Under the pieces are notes generated by a model. The model was not told the origin of the DNA and made no database searches. It saw nothing but the letters and a program-made list of their open reading frames with translations. Of a stretch of 60,000 bases of DNA, positions 35,176 through 46,312 are shown piece after piece. Positions within the stretch are counted from its first letter, which is position 1, and every line of letters begins with the position of its first letter. The stretch spans positions 6,512,001 through 6,572,000 of the forward strand of contig OX485806.1 of the NCBI GenBank assembly GCA_950295325.1. Reading direction: 5' to 3'. A program made the translations under genes and the position numbers. Origin of the DNA: Polytrichum commune. Taxonomy: Eukaryota > Streptophyta > Polytrichopsida > Polytrichales > Polytrichaceae.

Positions 35176-35934
35176 GGGCCACTTCACACACAAGTTGAGG
35201 GTTGTGACCATGTAATTGCGAGGGCCCTCAAATCTCAATCAAATGTTGTACCAATTATTTAATTGACATGGTCTACCGGAATTTGCATCATAGCATGAAA
35301 CATTATTTATAATATGCCATGTAGGAATCCATATAGATATTTCATCCATGATAATTCATTTGAGCCCTTGGGCCTTCACCTTCTAGTGTAAAATGAACTT
35401 GGATGGTCTTGACCTTTTCTACCAATGAGATGGAATTGGCTTCAAAGTCCAAGAAGCCGAAAAGGCTAATGAGACTAAAAGTACATCAAGATGGCTTTAA
35501 ACTAGCCGGTTCTCTAGAGTGGCAGAGTGTGGGTAGCCTTCATGAGATAGAGGCTAACGTCAACTTGATGATCCAATTGAAAGAAGACATGAAGCTCTCT
35601 ACAACTACATCCTCAAATAATGATGGAAACTTATCTCTAATGCGGTTATGTAGGGGATATACCAAAACAAAAAGTTCCTCATTTTCAACTGCATCACATG
35701 AGCAAAAGTGGCATAGTCTAGTATCTCTAGAGATATGGATAGTCCACCATCATCCAATTTTAATGGCAAACAAGTCTATGGTTCGAGGTGCAGTACGTAC
35801 TAATGATCATGCATTGTTGCGGTGCTAATGCTTGCTTCAAGTACAATTTACATTCTCATTTCAGAAAATCCTTGAAGTGGAGATCTTAAATTGCAAATGA
35901 TCACGGACCTCCAGTCTCATGTACGAAGTAGCCC
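35176..35934. mobile_element. Harbinger-like MITE, family 2, copy G, with insert
   Basis: 759 bp. The left end GGGCCACTTCACACACAAG and the right end (reverse complement GGGCTACTTCGTACATGAG) are flanked by TAA on both sides (35173-35175, 35935-35937). Outer parts match family 2 (TTGACATGGTCTACCGGAATT, TTTCATCCATGATAATTCA). Other copies are about 340 bp; this one carries about 450 extra bases (35431-35880) between CCAATGAGA and GATCTTA. Confidence 0.8.
35430..35828 (+). CDS. Unrecognised ORF inside a MITE
   Basis: 132 codons from the ATG at 35430 to TAA at 35826-35828; an in-frame ATG at 35403 adds nine codons that lie in the MITE itself. The frame covers nearly all of the extra segment in family-2 copy G. 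The translation starts with a basic stretch (KSKKPKRLMRLK, residues 6-17), then an acidic/amphipathic helix-like part around LHEIEANVNLMIQLKEDMKL, then a Ser/Thr-rich region and a His-rich HHHPIL segment. I recognise no family. Options are a captured host exon, as in Pack-type elements, or a chance frame in an inserted repeat. The start is ambiguous because the frame crosses the junction. Confidence 0.3.
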   Translation: MELASKSKKPKRLMRLKVHQDGFKLAGSLEWQSVGSLHEIEANVNLMIQLKEDMKLSTTTSSNNDGNLSLMRLCRGYTKTKSSSFSTASHEQKWHSLVSLEIWIVHHHPILMANKSMVRGAVRTNDHALLRC

Positions 35935-35937
35935 TAA

Positions 35938-37842
35938 AACCCAAAACCCATGAATGAACATTTAACAAGCCGCCTGCCCTAAACCCTATCACTCAAGGTA
36001 GAGGGTGCTAGAACCAACACCCCACCCTAAACCAACACCCTAACACCTTACACAATTAGTACAGGAGAGTGTTCACCACATGAACATCATGCCCCCCTAA
36101 CAGCTTTGTCTCACTTCATGTTTTTGTCTTTTTTTCAAGACTTTAAAGAGGGAATACATACATACATACATACACACATACACACATGTAAATGTATCTA
36201 ATTCTATATTATTTTGCAGAGAAAAACCTGGTCGCTTTTTGCCCTACCTGGGAATAAAAAAATCGGTTCATACGGCTACCACATGTACGCCTTAACTTCT
36301 GCTACCTTAAGTTCCGAGTTGATGATCCCTGGCAGCATTTTGCTGTCGCGATTTTGGCCTCCCTGAAATCAAGGCCTTCAATTCAACGTCATTCTACTAT
36401 ACTAATAAAATACTCCCCCAAACCACTGATCAGTTGGGAAGCTTTGGCAGCTTGTGCATGAGTTATATAGGTTAGGTAACGGACAGGGGTAGCCCTATCT
36501 ACCCGATATTTGGCCACGGGCCCATTACCACTAGGCCTTGTAATAATAATAAGAGGGAGGGACAAAGCGGAGTAATTGGGAGGCCGATCGAAAGGGGGAT
36601 AAGTTACATAGCTCAACAATGATGACGGGTCTCATGGCCCCATGTGCAAAGTGTGACCTAAGAACATGGGCTTTGCCACCCGCCCCCCCTAGCTAACATG
36701 TCATGAGCCCCAAACCTTATCCGGACCTCTAATGGCCCACTTCCAAGAACCACGAAACAAAGGGGAGGGGGAGCCCATGTTGTGCCATGTTCACTTCCAT
36801 CATGTGATGTAGGGTGTAATAAGAGTGGTCCGAGGCGGCCCTAAACTACACTAGATGGTGGTGGGAGATGTACCCAAATTATTCGAATGGAGTGGGGTTG
36901 GCGGGTCAATCACCGTCCATGACATCTTCTCTCTTTCTACCAGTGTTTTTTTTTTCAAAAGAAATGGGTCTCTACATTGGCTCTTGGCCCATCCATTGGC
37001 TAGCTTCTTTGGCAATTTGAGTTGGCTTGAAGGAGCCCTAGCTGGCCACGTGGGATGACTTAACATATGGCGAATGCGACTAGATGTCATAGAAGGTTTG
37101 AGTATGTGGCGATATATAATTTTTGGGGGGCGAGTGTATGTGCCTATGTTTTGCCAACGTAGAGTTGAAATATGGCCCCCACTTCCTACGTTGTTGATGT
37201 AAATGTGGCTAATACAACCCAAAGTACATCAAAATTTGGCTACATCTAAGATTCAATGTACAAAAACTATTTGTTCCACGGCCCATGGGAAGAATGCTCA
37301 AAAATATGGCTACAGCCTATACATGCGAGGTATTCCTCCTCAAATACAAGGAGAGGGCCACAAGAACATGTCCCATAACCCTTGTCCAAACCCCAATGAG
37401 CAGAAATAAAGGAAAAAAAAGACAGAGAAGGAGAAGGAGAAGGAGTTGGACTTGGCTTGGCTTGGCTTGGAAACAAGCCAAAGTTAAACAAAAAGTGCCC
37501 ACCTGCAGAAACCTAGGCGCCCGGTGTGGAGGGAGTCTAAACTTGCCAGGGCCTGCCTCGTAGGACGGTGGGGACTTTTTGTTGGCAGGATAGGAGCAAA
37601 GCGGCGATGGAGAAGCACACAATGGGCTTGGGGTGGCGATACGGGCGGCTGTGATTGAGCCGGGGGGTGGCCTCTAACACCGTGGTAACGGGGCCGGGTT
37701 GGCTACAATGCATGCCGCCCGACCCGGTTTGAGGCTAACCCAACGGGCATTTTCAAAATAAACCATGTGTAAACATAGCATGGCCCTAACTAGTGTAGCA
37801 AAAAACATCTATATAGCCAGATATAAAAACGTTGCTTTCTAC
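35938..37842. other. No gene recognised
   Basis: It includes (CATA)n at 36156-36186, (GAGAAG)n near 37421-37444 and (TTGGC)n near 37449-37470. Overlapping ORFs on both strands at 36851-37222 and 37203-37622 follow those simple repeats. TIR-like ends at 36652 and 36841 hint at two more decayed MITEs, without clear partners. Confidence 0.4.
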
Positions 37843-37845
37843 TAA

Positions 37846-38348
37846 GGGTCACTTTGCACATGAGCTAAGAGCCGTGACCATGAAATTGTGAGAGCCTAAA
37901 AGAAAGTGTCCAAAGGTTGTCCTAACACACCTCCAAAATCATGTAGTGTGGTCACGGATCCTTGAGTGTAGTGTGAAGTCATGTGTGACTGGGCCCTCAA
38001 CCAAATGCTATTTCAATGAATTTCTACTCATGTGGGTCTTCGCGCGTGATAAAATAGAATAAATGAACGGTTGTGAGCTTTCGGAGTGCCATGGTCTCCC
38101 GGTTTTGTGTTAGGCCTGCCTCCAAGAGGTGGTTTTTGAAAATAGTCCAAGTGACCATAGAACATGATCCATTTGATGCCATGTAGTAGGAATCCATGTA
38201 GACTTTTCCATCCATCGTGCATTCACTTACTCTGTTGGTCCATCAAGAGTAGTGTGAAGCGAACTTGGACCGGCTCCGCCTTTTCCACCAATGAGAGTCC
38301 TTGAAGTGTAATGGTCACATGCTCTCAGTCTCGTGTGTGAAGTGGCAC
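37846..38348 (-). mobile_element. Tourist-like MITE, family 1, copy D (inverted)
   Basis: 503 bp. The left end GGGTCACTTTGCACATGAGC corresponds to the right end of copy A, so the element is inverted. TAA lies on both sides (37843-37845, 38349-38351). Minus-strand ORFs of about 63 codons inside are shared with other copies at the DNA level only. Confidence 0.85.
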
Positions 38349-38351
38349 TAA

Positions 38352-39580
38352 GTCAAGTGGCCACCATGTGCCTCCTATGTTCTAAAAAAAGAAATAACGT
38401 CGGGTGTAAGAGAGTGTGTGTGTGTGTCTGTATTATGGGTTTGGGTGGGATATTCACAACACCTACCAAAGGGAGGGGACATATCGAAAACATTCAATGT
38501 CATTATAGAGTTTAAGAAGTTTGTTGTTAGTTATGTAAACTACTAGATCAGTTCAAAGACTCCAAGTTAGTGTAATGAGTTTAGATTGGGATGTATCAGC
38601 AACCAATTCATAGGAGGCAAGTTTTATTTACTACTACCCCTCAATAAGTATTAGGAAGCCAAATTGCCAACCACAAGGGGGGGGGGGGATTTCTACGTTG
38701 CTTATGGTAAATAGTGTGGACATTTATAGCGTGACTTGCCCTTCGCTACACTACAATGTGACCCGCATCATACACCATCACGTATTAGAGTAGCATGGAA
38801 CCTTATACTCGAGGGGATTGTATTTGCATCGATGTCTCCACATACACTTCCTATCCATGCGGATTCAATGGTAACTACATCACTTTTTATAATCGTCAAA
38901 GAAGTAAAAATAAGAAGTTAAGAGAATGGTGGTCCTTGCGGAAACGTATGGGGACTTAACTATGTAGTACTTTGGCCCTATAGCTTGCATGCATGCAAGC
39001 GACCATGCAAGCAAGCACAAGTAATGGGAATGGGGACCTTTTTGTAGTGTGTCAGCCGATATTTTCTGATCATAGCAGGTGGGCTTGTAATAATTGTCGC
39101 TATAGTGGTCGTTAGTTAGTAGATATATATGGGTTCCCGAGGAAGGGGTTTATCCGGACCAACCCAATGAGGTGCAAGGTAAACCCCATTCACCTCCTTC
39201 AAAAGCAAGGTGTAAAGTTTGGGGAATTATTTAAAGGGGGGGGGGGGGGGAAGTAAAGAATATGACAACCAAATCTTCACGCGGAAGAAAGTATCCATTG
39301 GCTTTAACTTAGCTTGCTTGCGTCCATTCATTCAAGCCCTTCATCAAGTCGGTCAAACACCCCCTTCTTTCATAAGCTTATTGTTCAAATACTATAATAA
39401 TAATAGTAGTAGTAGTTCTTCGAAGCCGAAGCTAGCTCGATTAGTTGTATCCTGTGTTTTCCTTTTCTCAAATTTTCAAGGAAAAACAAAAAGGTTGACA
39501 ATTATTGGAGCATGGCTGATTTTTCACAAAGTTTTTGCATGTCCACGTCCAAAAACCTTGAATTGAAAGGCAGAAAAAAT
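38352..39580. other. No gene recognised
   Basis: It holds an 18-bp perfect palindrome GCTTGCATGCATGCAAGC (38983-39000), containing an RY-type CATGCATG core, and runs of 12 G (38677-38688) and 15 G (39236-39250). No coding domains. Confidence 0.45.
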
Positions 39581-39584
39581 TGCA

Positions 39585-40115
39585 ACCCGTCCCAAAACCG
39601 GTAATTTCTAAACCAACCCGTCCATGGAAAGGTTAAAGAAAAAACAACCCGTCTCAAAACCGGTTTGAAAATGAAAATACCCGTCCCGCAAGAGGTATAA
39701 ATAAGTCTCTTACAATGTTGGTAAAAAGTTAATTTAAAAAAAAACAAAAAACAAAAAAACTGAAAGATGTCGACATGTGATTGGTTGCACTTGGAAACAA
39801 TAGGATCTTGACAAATCATGCCTTCAATGTTCGTCAATTATTTGTCTTTTGCTGTCGATTTTCATCTTTCCAGTACACCCCATTCTAGAATTTGTGGTTG
39901 ATGAATTAATGTATGTAGGTGAATCAAGCACTTCAAGATTGATGTTTTGATTGGGTATTAGTGATTTGATTGCATTATGCTTATATTCACATGTCATATA
40001 TGACACAATGTAACTGATATTTGTACCATTTATTTTTTTTGGAAAAAAATAATCAAAAAATTTGTTATTTTTAAAACCCGTCCAAAAACCATATCATTTT
40101 CTAAGAACCCATCCA
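39585..40115. mobile_element. Possible hAT-like remnant with ACCCGTC cluster
   Basis: ACCCGTC occurs at 39585, 39616, 39647, 39679 and 40076, with a variant ACCCATCC at 40107. The first four are about 31-32 bp apart and two are followed by CAAAACCGG. Between the groups lies GTGATTGGTTGCACTTGGAA, shared with 2.9 kb and with the region beside the hAT exon at 59 kb. Clustered subterminal motifs of this kind are typical of hAT ends. No TIR or TSD was found. Confidence 0.35.
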
Positions 40116-42039
40116 TTGATTTTTTATTTTTTTTTATGAACATGTCCCTGGACATGTTAGGGACCTTGTGAAAAATCACCACTGCTGCTATTGGAGTGAT
40201 GAGGCCACATATGGGATGGTACGTGGCCTTTGTTGGGGTTCCAATGTAGACATGTTCATGCAAAAATGGTGTTCTTATCTAGATTATACGATGTTTACGG
40301 TACTTTCGTCACATGGTTAATTGACACCATGTTCGATGTCCATTATTATCTCTAGTGCTTGTACCCTCTCTAGCAAGCATCTACACTTTCAAGTTGGTAC
40401 CTAGACTTTCACATTATTTTTGCCGTGAGACGAGCTCCGATTTTTTCCCTTCACCTGCTGCATGCAATGAAGATTTTAGGAAATGGCAGTGACCGGAAAA
40501 TGATGAGCTTCAAAAGTGGTACATATTGACTTCGGGAAAGATTGAGTGGGAATATGGCTTATTGTACTTCACAAAGAGAAGAAAGTTGTAGCTCAACGCA
40601 TATGAATGGTAGCTCGCAATTTGATCTTCCGTGTAAGAGAGAGAGAGGGAGAGGGAATTATCACATATGAGTGTACTTCTTATTCATCCAACTTGGAAGC
40701 GTTGAAATAGTATGCATCATGTAACGTGCAAGTTATCTTCTTCTTTTTTGTGGTTGTTGATTTTACATTGAGTTCAGCTTTAAGACTTCAATGTAGTCCA
40801 GTCCAAGTCATTTGAGATGGTCGGACCACAAACTTATGGGGGATCAAGTTTTTATGTTGAACGGATGAGAGGTACGTTCGTATGCATCAATTCTTTTTGC
40901 ATCTGTGTATAGTGTAGGTGACACCCATCATACAATATTAATAACCTCTAAAGTCTAAAATCATATAAAGTAGATGTTGGTAAAGCCGTTAGTTTGAGCC
41001 TTGGGTACCTATTCTATCAAAAGAATCTTGAAATGGTTTTTGTTAGCAATTTAAGTTGACAGGAGGATTCTAACACATCAAAGTATCTCTTATTTATTTT
41101 CAGCTTGTAAAAGCTTCAAGGGTTCAAAGTTATATACATAGCATTATGTAGGAAATGTTGCTCATTTGTAGGAATCATTTGGAGTAATCTCCACATACAA
41201 TATTTCGAGATCAATAGTTGAATACTAAGTGTCTATGATATCCTCTGAAGCATTATACATTTTCAAACAATCGGATAAATTATTTGCCCCTTATTATGTC
41301 CACACACCAATCGGTTGTTTGTGTTTGCATTAATTGAAAGACCCCCCCCCCCAATTGAAAAAGAGGAAACAACAAAGGTACCTCCATATACATGTGTGCC
41401 TTCTTGGTTCTTAATCTTATTTGGAGTCGGTCTCTCAGTCCTCCATGTAATATACCTATATGTGTATAAGCTAAGACAAATCCCACGCTAGGGCTTCAAA
41501 AGGGTAATCAAGATACAAATGCCATTTCCAAAGAATTTTCTTGCCTCAAACCAACCAAATTGTTCACTGAGACCTTCAAACAAGGTCAAATCAAAGCTCT
41601 CCAAAATACACAGCTAATCATTATGAAGGCGTTTGTGATATCCTCTCATCCTCGTTTTAAAAACTTCCTATTAAAGTTACCATAATCAACCAAGACTCAC
41701 CAACAATCCAAACAATCCGATGTATTCCCTACACACATCCACATTCCAACCATTTACTTGGACCATAAAAGAACGACCTAACAAGACTTTTATACATGAG
41801 AACTCACGGTTACCCTAAATACAAGCACACAATGACATCACGTAAGTGAGGAACCCACCCTCACCACCACCACCCAAACCCCAAAAACAAAACGAACATG
41901 CCCCACTACTCTTTCAACACGGACGGCATTCATAACACTCACTCCATATTCCACCTTTTGATTACAAAGTGCTCTAGTGCTCTAGTGTGATATGCACCAA
42001 AGTCGCCGCATTCCCGAAACCACTATAGTACCCTTCCCT
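40116..42039. other. No gene recognised
   Basis: It includes the inverted copy of repeat R at 40760-40885 and an 11-C run at 41342-41352. ORFs are under 80 codons. Confidence 0.45.
40760..40885 (-). repeat. Dispersed repeat R, copy 2
   Basis: The reverse complement gives GCATACGAACGTACCTCTCATCC and, about 60 bp on, CATCTCAAATGACTTGGACT, matching 10866-11000. Confidence 0.5.
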
Positions 42040-42300
42040 TCCCACCCCCAAACGCTTAAATAACTCCCCCTCCTTTTCCTCGAGTCCTTTCACTTGGAAC
42101 CCATTTTAGGCCTTTCGGACTCCGGCCGAAGTCCCATTGCCACGTCATCGGGTACAGGTGTCCTATTCCGCCACCTCGTAGTTAGGGTTTCCCACCAAAA
42201 CCGAGCCCGCCCAACAAAGGGACAACAAAAAGACAATCCTAAGTACGTCCCCAAGCCACAAGGAAGGAAGGAAGGAAGGAAGGAAGGTCAAAGTAGATAA
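42040..42300 (+). promoter_or_regulatory. Weak promoter-like segment and (AAGG)n
   Basis: A pyrimidine-rich, GC-richer block with TTAAATAA (about 42056) followed by CCCCCTCC and, further on, a GCCACGTCATC element. It ends in (AAGG)n at 42261-42287. An ATG at 42094 opens 68 codons without a recognisable domain. Confidence 0.2.
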
Positions 42301-42559
42301 GTGGATAATGCTAGGTGGCGTTGGCATGCGGCCTTGACCTGGTGTAGCCCTAGTACTTGTTATTATATATCCCCGAGCTTTGTTGTTTATTATGTCACCC
42401 CACACCCCCCCCCCCCAATTCCAAATAGCCATGCCATGTCCCATGCAAAGGCCCCCCATTATGGCTCTTCACCTCACCTCCGCTATCATTACGATGAGCC
42501 TACTACCCCTTGGAACAACTCGATCGGCCCCCAAACAATGAAGAAAGTATATGATACAA

Positions 42560-43480
42560 ATACCACCCTAAATACGATACTTAGTGTCACTTACTATTCG
42601 GAGTTACGCGTTCCTATATCTATTTATAATTAATGGTCGTTTTTAAACCAAGTTAAGATGTCAGGGTTCTATAATGTCCAAACAACCAATTCGACCTTTG
42701 TTGGTAAAAAAAAAATGTGATGTGTAGTACCTAGTTATGGCGTTGCGTGAGTCCCAAATAGGAAGTGGCACTATCGTATTTGGTGTAGTATCTTATTGAT
42801 ATTTCAAGTACTCCTTCTGTCCCAAAATGGTTGTCCTACCTCCCGGGTTTTTTTTGTCCCAAAATGATTGTCCGGTTTATCTGCCCGGCTAGAAATTTGA
42901 GGCTCAAAGTCAAATATTTCACGCCAAACTTTCATCATCAAGAAGTCTTTCGACACCACAACTTCGGGGGGAGTTTCGGAGTAGTGGTTGTTTTCTATTT
43001 TAAGATTCATATTTACAACTACTCGGTCAATGGTCAACAGGCCTTAATCTCGCCAAGTTAACAAACAATCATTTTGGGACAGAGGGAGTATTTGATAAGG
43101 GCATTGCAACCCCGTAAGGAGGGGGGGGGGGGTTGGGTTCCTTATATAGTTATGAATAACATGCAATACATGGATAGCTTCAAGGGGGAGGGGGGTGAAG
43201 TAATGTGGACATTCATAATAAAATCCATATATTTGAATATTGTTTACATCCCACTAACTTCTCCTAACATTTTTAGAGTTTTTTAAAACAATTATATGAA
43301 ATGTGATTTTATCTTTTATTGCACCACGTTTTCTAATGGAACGTTGGTTACTCCCCTTTGATGCATTAATTTGGAAATGTGACATCTATGTAAGAACTAC
43401 TTTAACCGTTTTCAAAAATAGCATTGCATAACTCCAAATAGTAAGTGAATCTAAACACTATAAATGGTGTAGCCTACCCG
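42560..43480. mobile_element. Foldback family S, copy 2 with nested Stowaway
   Basis: The left end region TAGTGTCACTTACTATTCGG then AGTTACGC (about 42572-42600) pairs with the reverse complement of about 43427-43475 (CACTTACTATTTGGAGTTAT then GC). The interior has TGTCCAAACAACCAATTCGACC and TTTGTTGGT, as at 3.8 kb. A Stowaway element is inserted at 42811. Outer limits are approximate. Confidence 0.55.
42811..43088. mobile_element. Stowaway-like MITE
   Basis: 278 bp. The left end CTCCTTCTGTCCCAAAATGG and the right end (reverse complement CTCCCTCTGTCCCAAAATGA, then TTGT) fit the Tc1/mariner-type Stowaway consensus. TA stands on both sides (42809-42810, 43089-43090). A second CCCAAAATGATTGTCCGG lies about 45 bp inside the left end. 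This type is best known from flowering plants. Confidence 0.9.
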
Positions 43481-43789
43481 ACCTTGGAACAACTTCCTCA
43501 TGCCACAAAGAAAACATGGGATCCTTACGTGGTCACTATGCTTAATTTGATGCTTATATTTGAGAGCCATATGGCACACTTGATAGGTAAGAATGGACGC
43601 CAAATAAACATGTGTCATGATGAGATTGACATGTGCATAAAATGACGTGTATCAACCATTATAAGTTTCAATAGTGGACACTAGTTGAGTGCCTATACAG
43701 TCATTTAAAGAAAATAATTTTGGATTCCTATAACATTTGCATGTGTACTATGATTTTGTAACTCAACAATTGCTAATAAGTTGAGATAA

Positions 43790-43990
43790 GTTTTGAGCCA
43801 ATCCCCAGCGGTTTTAAATGTCTACAAAGTTGGAAGTACTCACAATAGGGTCGAGGGTTCAGTCGAGAAGGAGTCGTTGCACATGAGCCTGCCTCCCATC
43901 CATTGAGCATACAAATTTGACCTCCTATAGGATTGTGATTGTATCATCTCAAATGACTTTGACTAAAGTAATTAATGGTTTTTGTTGGGT
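43790..43990 (+). repeat. Possible SINE relic (repeat R, copy 3)
   Basis: GAGCCAATCCCCAGCGG (about 43796) and GAGGGTTCAGTCGAG (about 43853) are spaced like the A and B boxes of a tRNA-derived promoter, with mismatches to both consensus boxes. The downstream CATCTCAAATGACTTTGACT matches repeat R. The evidence is weak. Confidence 0.2.
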
Positions 43991-44997
43991 CAAAGTATGG
44001 TAGAGTGAACAAAAGTTGCACCATGTCAATCTGGAGGCGCAAGTAGCCACATTTCCTAGATACATAACTCAAGAAATTAATAATGATTCATGTTGAAGTT
44101 ACTAATAAGGTGGGTCATGATGTTTCATAAATATATTTGCAAACTACATGATTGCATACATAGAAGTAGATTCTAAAGTTTGTAGAATCTACTTTCATAA
44201 TTGTCAGTTTTTGGAAAGTGAGGGTGAAATAAAACCTTAAGAAGATGTATTTTTTTTCAAAATTTGTGGCGCACTAACATACAATACGATCTTGCCGAAT
44301 ACTCATAAACTATACACATAAATCATAACAAATTTTGAAGTGAAGTAGGTTTTAGTTCAAACCCACCACCTAGTTTAGGATTCACTTCATACGTATCTTC
44401 ATAATACTAAACGAGGCACAAATTTTGTACTATGTTTGATTCAAACCCATTGGAGGGCTCCATGGTCTCGAAGTGACATTTTGTATAGAATAAGGCTACT
44501 TCCCTTGTTTTATGTCAAAAGTTTATCCTAGTGGAAGGGCATACCACTTTTCTTGTTCACTTTACCATGCTTTGGCCCTTTTCAAAGCAATTTATGGAAT
44601 GCTTGTCCACTTCTACATGAAAGGGGGGGGGGGCACGGGTACATTGATATGTGTAATTACTTTGCCTATGTGATTAGGTTACCTATTTACCCATGCAAAT
44701 TACAAAAACTTATCAGTTTGTTTATTCATCCCTATAACAACCATAGTAAAACCACAATTCTTATATTGTGTTATTGTGATAATAATATTCAAAACAATAT
44801 TCAAAACAATGTGAAATGTTGATAAATTAGCATGGGCCGACCTATTAATTGTGCATGATACCATTTTAGTTTCAAGAGTATTTTCTACTTGACACTATAG
44901 CGTTTTTATGAGGATATATTTGGGCATAATCAGTTGAGATCCTAGTGTTTCCAAGCTCAACCACTGCTTATATTTCAAACTCAATCGGTTCATCTGT
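43991..44997. other. No gene recognised
   Basis: A small perfect hairpin AAGTAGATTCTA/TAGAATCTACTT with a 7-nt loop lies at 44165-44195, and 11 G at 44623-44633. One ORF of 89 codons (44553-44822) runs through the G tract and has no domain. Confidence 0.45.
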
Positions 44998-45385
44998 AAC
45001 TACATTGTTTTGTCTAATTAGTGTGTGTCACCATTCGGAGATACGTATTGCTATAACTTTTGTAAAAAAACAAAATCAACATTATCATATTAGACTAACT
45101 ACGTCACATCGTATCCTTCAATCTGCATACATAACATCACTTAGCCGATGAGTTGTGTTCAAGGGCCCAACAATAGATTCGAGAGAGAAAGGACTCCGGA
45201 TGTTAGAATCCCACTGCTTCATAATGAATCTAAAATCATGACAACTAAACACAGTTCATCAGCTGAGTGATGTTACGTTCTAACAACTTCCGTTATTTGG
45301 GCACAAAACGATACTCTCGGTAAAATGTTATGGCAACGCGTAACTCCAAACGGTAACCCACACTAATTAGACAACATAGTGTGGT
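44998..45385. mobile_element. Foldback family S, copy 3: long inverted repeat
   Basis: The left arm (about 45005-45160) carries TTGTCTAATTAGTGTG, CATTCGGAGATACG-TTGC-ATAAC and AACATCACTTAGCCGATGA. The right arm (about 45241-45382), reverse-complemented, carries the same blocks in order (TTGTCTAATTAGTGTG, CGTTTGGAGTTACGCGTTGC, AACATCACTCAGCTGATGA). The spacer is about 80 bp. The TTYGGAGWTACG block links it to the 42.6 kb element. Confidence 0.65.
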
Positions 45386-45788
45386 TAGTTGTCTCCGGTC
45401 ATTGGCGAGGTTGGGAAGATATTAGGGTTGCGATATGCATGTTAATGGGGACCATGTGGGTGGCACACTTGGACAACGAATGGGATGCAGCCTAGGAAGG
45501 GGGCCTAGTCCCTAGGCTTGTCTCCTTTGTCAGGAGCTTCTTTAAATTTACAATGTCAGGCTGCCTAATCTTTGTCATGAAGGTTCATGCACCGTGCTTA
45601 GGGTACACATTATTTTATGATGTTTTATGTCGCTACGTATATATGTAGAGAGGGAGAGGTGTATTGCATCAAGAGGCCAATCTCGCCCAAGAAATTGGAT
45701 GGTGTTTTGTGCGGCCATGTGGTGGCTTTAATGCGACTCCATGCAAATGATTGTGCGTTACCATTCATTACGGTTATATATGCAATAT

Positions 45789-46312
45789 GTTTAAGCCGAT
45801 ATTTGGAGCCATGGAGTAAAGTGTAACGAATTGTAGGCGTGAAAGTCTTGATGGGCACTTTAAGGATAGAAGCAGTAGTTCGAGAAGGGCGTGAAGATGT
45901 ATATGATGTCTCATGTCAAAGTGTGCTCTTTAATAATCTATCATATCTTGTTGGCTGGATTTGGAAACTATCTGTAGAATTATACGCTTTCAAGCTCACC
46001 GTGGGGTTTCAACAACAGCATGCCCACCTACCCTCCTCTTGGTTAGTCAGGTTTAAGCCGATATTTGGAGCCGTGGAGTAAAGTGTAACGAATTGTAGGC
46101 GTGAAAGTCTTGATGGGCACTTTAAGGATAGAAGCAGTAGTTCGAGAAGGGCGTGAAGATGTATATGATGTTTCATGTCGAAGTGTGCTCCTTGATAATC
46201 TATCATATCTTGTTGGTTGGATTTGGAAACTATCTGTAGAATTATACGCTTTCAAGCTCGCCATGGGGTTTCAACAACAGCCTGCCCACCTACCCTCCTC
46301 TTGGTTAGTCAG
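45789..46312 (+). repeat. Tandem duplication, 262-bp unit
   Basis: GTTTAAGCCGATATTTGGAG begins both copies (45789 and 46051) and GGTTAGTCAG closes both. The copies are about 95% alike by eye. A frame of about 70 codons starting GTG/ATG-AAAGTCTTGATGGG stays open in both, but most differences between copies change the residue (for example Q/R, F/L, N/D, T/A, H/P). Since 262 is not a multiple of three, the two frames are not joined. I recognise no domain and do not call it a gene. Confidence 0.85.
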
